Assembly (NCBI GenBank): GCA_963728825.1
Contig: CAVSLA010000004.1
Span: forward strand, 1,426,001-1,490,000
Direction of reading: 5' to 3'
Length of the DNA: 64,000 bases
From: CAVREM01 sp963728825
Lineage (GTDB): Bacteria > Acidobacteriota > Vicinamibacteria > Vicinamibacterales > CAVVIG01
The position numbers and the translations under genes were made by a program. Positions 62,387 to 64,000 of the stretch are shown here, piece by piece (the first letter of the stretch is position 1; each line of letters begins with the position of its first letter). Below the pieces are notes generated by a model that saw only the letters and a list, made by a program, of their open reading frames with translations, did no database searches and was not told the DNA's origin.

Positions 62387-62993
62387 ATCCGCTATCGCGC
62401 GGAACAACGCGCTGAGAAGCGCCCGATCCTTCACTCCCGGCGCCGACTCGACACCTGACGACACGTCGATGCCGTACGGCCGAACCGTGCGAACGGCGTC
62501 CGCGACGTTTTCCGGCCGCAGACCGCCGGCCAGCAGTACCCGGGCGGCGTTTCGCCAGGCCGGCAGCACGTCCCCAGTCGACGGTTCGGCCGGTTCCGCC
62601 ACGCTGTACCGGATCGTGGACGTCGAGCAGGAGCCTCACCCGCTCCGGCCAGGCGTCGGCATCGTCTGCACCCAACTCGTCGCTCATCGCCAGCGCCTTG
62701 ATCACAGGACGCTCGATGTTGTCCACCATCGCGACCGGCTCGTCGCCGTGCAGTTGCACGGCGCTCAGGCCGACGCGGGCGCTCACACCGTTGATCAGCC
62801 GAGCGGTCTGATCCACGAACACGCCGACCGTGGTGATGAACGGCGGCAGCGCGCCCACGATGCTCCGGGCCTGCTCGGGATCGACATACCGCGGACTCTT
62901 CGGCCAGAACACGAACCCCAACGCGTTGGCGCCGAGCTCGATGGCCGCCTCGGCGTCCTCCCGTCGCGTGATGCCGCAGATCTTCACAAGCAC
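62354..62993 (-). CDS. trpF: Phosphoribosylanthranilate isomerase, with one apparent frameshift
   Basis: TrpF is the small barrel enzyme of tryptophan synthesis. The GTG start at 62993 gives LVKICGITRREDAEAAIELGANALGFVFWPKSPRYV (catalytic Cys in KICGIT). VGLSAVQLHGDEP and LLLDVHDPV with the catalytic Asp follow, then GTGRTVDW. The frame then breaks at a CCCGGG run (about 62539-62544). Removing one base resumes VLLAGGLRPENVADAVRTVRPYGIDVSSGVESAPGVKD. Joined, about 212 residues give a complete enzyme, so an indel error is likely. The C-terminal residues (PERSSLRT) and stop come from the GGACCT..AGGTCC palindrome. It starts seven bases after trpC. Confidence 0.9.
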
Positions 62994-63000
62994 ACGAGCC

Positions 63001-63048
63001 TCACGCCTCTGCGTCCTCTGCTTCCTCTGTGTCCTTTGTGTTCAAAGT
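63001..63048. repeat. ACACAAAGG/ACACAGAGG nonamer array inside the trpC 3' end
   Basis: Read on the minus strand the nine-base units are ACACAAAGG, ACACAGAGG, AAGCAGAGG, ACGCAGAGG, CGTGAGG. They encode the acidic trpC tail and its TGA. Arrays of ACACAAAGG-like nonamers are familiar from intergenic regions of several bacterial phyla (from memory). Confidence 0.9.
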
Positions 63049-63855
63049 CTCACTCAGGAGCCCGCGCAATGCGGCGCCTGGCTCGGCGGCGGTCATGAAT
63101 CGCTCGCCAATGAGGAAGGCGCGATAGCCGAGTGTCCTGAATGTGCTGATGTCCGCCGGCGACTTGATGCCACTCTCGCTGACGGCGATGACATCTTTCG
63201 GCACACGCGCGATCAGCCTTTCCGAGACGTCGAGATCCACTGCCAGTGTCCGGAGGTTCCGATTGTTGACGCCGACGATTGGAGCGCCGGCCTCCAGCGC
63301 AATGCTCAATTCCTCTTCGTCGTGAACCTCGACGAGCGGATCCAGATCGAGATCGCCGGCCAGCGTCAGCAGTCGTCTCAACTCGCTCGATTGAAGAGCG
63401 CCGACGATCAGCAGCACTGCGTCGGCGCCGGCGGCGCGCGCCTCGAGCAGCTGATACTCGGAAACAATGAAGTCCTTCCGGAGCAGCGGCGTATGGACCA
63501 CCTGCCGCACCGCGGACAGGTGATCGAGCGAACCGTCGAAAAAGGTGGGCTCCGTCAACACCGAGATCGCCGCGGCTCCCGCGTCGGCGTATCCGTGCGC
63601 GATGGATGCTGGATCGTAGTCGGCGCGCAGCACGCCCCTCGACGGTGATCGGTGTTTGCACTCGGCAATCACGTTGACCCGGTCGGACTGTGAGAGGGCC
63701 GCGCGGAAGACGCCGGGCCGCGGGTGCGAGCGGCTGGCGCGAGCGGCCAGCGCGGCGATCGGCTCGCGCTCCGCACGGACTTCGACGATGCGGCGGGTCG
63801 CCGCGACGATCGTTGCCAGCAGATCGGCGGCGGCGGCGACTCCGACCGTGGTCAT
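63001..63855 (-). CDS. trpC: Indole-3-glycerol phosphate synthase
   Basis: The 284-residue barrel enzyme closes the indole ring. Motifs are NVIAECKHRSPSRGVLRADYDP (catalytic Lys/Glu in ECKHRSPSRG, near 65-75), AAISVLTEPTFFDGSLDHL, PLLRKDFIVSEYQLLEARAAGADAVLLIV, VGVNNRNLRTLAVDL and VSESGIKSP. The native protein would end near RGLLSE; the final residues LNTKDTEEAEDAEA are encoded by a nonamer repeat (63001-63048) that supplies the stop. The ATG overlaps the trpD stop (ATGA at 63852-63855). Confidence 0.96.
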   Translation of the reverse strand: MTTVGVAAAADLLATIVAATRRIVEVRAEREPIAALAARASRSHPRPGVFRAALSQSDRVNVIAECKHRSPSRGVLRADYDPASIAHGYADAGAAAISVLTEPTFFDGSLDHLSAVRQVVHTPLLRKDFIVSEYQLLEARAAGADAVLLIVGALQSSELRRLLTLAGDLDLDPLVEVHDEEELSIALEAGAPIVGVNNRNLRTLAVDLDVSERLIARVPKDVIAVSESGIKSPADISTFRTLGYRAFLIGERFMTAAEPGAALRGLLSETLNTKDTEEAEDAEA

Positions 63856-64000
63856 GCTCCCGCCCCGGCAGTCGACCCCTCTTCGGTCGACAACGTCACC
63901 ATGCGATCGAGGACGCGTGCGGCGTCGCCGCGATCGATCGCTTCGGCGGCTTGTCGCATGCCGTCACGAACGGAGGCTGCCTGCCCGTCGATGAACAGCG
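63852..64000 (-). CDS. trpD: Anthranilate phosphoribosyltransferase, C-terminal part (runs off the window)
   Basis: The last 48 codons of trpD are visible: LFIDGQAASVRDGMRQAAEAIDRGDAARVLDRMVTLS followed by a Gly/Ala/Thr tail. This matches the final helices of TrpD (phosphoribosyl transfer to anthranilate) and fits the operon order trpD-trpC-trpF-trpB-trpA. The stop overlaps the trpC start by four bases. The catalytic region lies beyond the window edge. Confidence 0.85.
   Translation of the reverse strand, partial: LFIDGQAASVRDGMRQAAEAIDRGDAARVLDRMVTLSTEEGSTAGAGA

Overview
The window is a high-GC bacterial chromosome segment of about 64 kb, mostly housekeeping genes. I infer Acidobacteriota, probably Vicinamibacteria or a relative. 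The clearest pointer is the 817-residue ADOP-type permease at 3000-5453 (two FtsX/MacB-type halves, no partner ATPase), a family named for its expansion in Acidobacteria. RecA, LexA, Rho, an Omp85 protein and AmiC fit a Gram-negative of this kind. No phage, plasmid, CRISPR or defence island is visible. The only transposon material is two decayed remnants (IS1595-type at 38306-38803, IS110-type at 42150-42922).

Layout. 1-1546: an indel-ridden 3-hydroxyacyl-CoA dehydrogenase facing a DUF457 membrane protein. 1659-5453: recA with a textbook promoter and terminator, then the ADOP permease. 5512-5587: tRNA-Phe(GAA). 6127-9332: an FMN-dependent 2-hydroxy-acid oxidase, a lactate permease with a frameshift, and an S4-domain protein. 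9335-14196 (minus): terC, treZ and a glycogen-debranching enzyme. 14224-20227 (plus): a heat-shock block hspR-cbpA-clpB-ftsH behind a palindromic operator. 20276-23259: DUF1801, MFS transporter, secreted amidohydrolase. 23441-30719 (minus): an operon-like run of a secreted protein, recG, rsmD, coaD, aminotransferase, CoA-binding protein, rho, CDGSH protein. 30797-32600 (minus): ECF sigma factor, zinc anti-sigma factor, CpxP-like protein. 32672-38403: methyltransferase, PfkB kinase and two polytopic surface-glycan-type proteins. 38810-41914: lexA, DUF3467, nth, zincin, rsmA. 43230-49292: rnj, ftsK, amiC. 49372-57013 (minus): pepA and a small membrane protein; Omp85, M67 and DUF4390-like genes; thiolase and scoAB. 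57830-64000 (minus): an aromatic amino-acid block trpD-trpC-trpF-trpB-trpA-chorismate mutase-aroF-tyrA.

The most unusual feature runs through the whole window. Most gaps between genes hold a short array of degenerate 7- to 14-base words, often in both orientations so that the array can fold into a hairpin. Different gaps use different words (TAGAACG, AATTTACAATTG, GATTACCC, AAATCCT, TAGTCGG, GCAATCT, ACACAGAGG, AGGGTGC and palindromes around GGACCT..AGGTCC). Several words recur at distant loci. The arrays abut or overlap the genes so closely that they supply the stop codon and last residues of many proteins (cbpA, debranching enzyme, MFS, CoA-binding protein, the PKD-like and DUF4390-like genes, thiolase, trpC, trpF, chorismate mutase). 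In at least one case (M67 peptidase) they supply the start codon. One array appears to have expanded inside a reading frame (DUF457). I know no name for this multi-word, gene-boundary repeat system and consider it the best candidate here for something undescribed.

Apparent single-base frameshifts in hbd, lldP and trpF may be consensus errors rather than biology.
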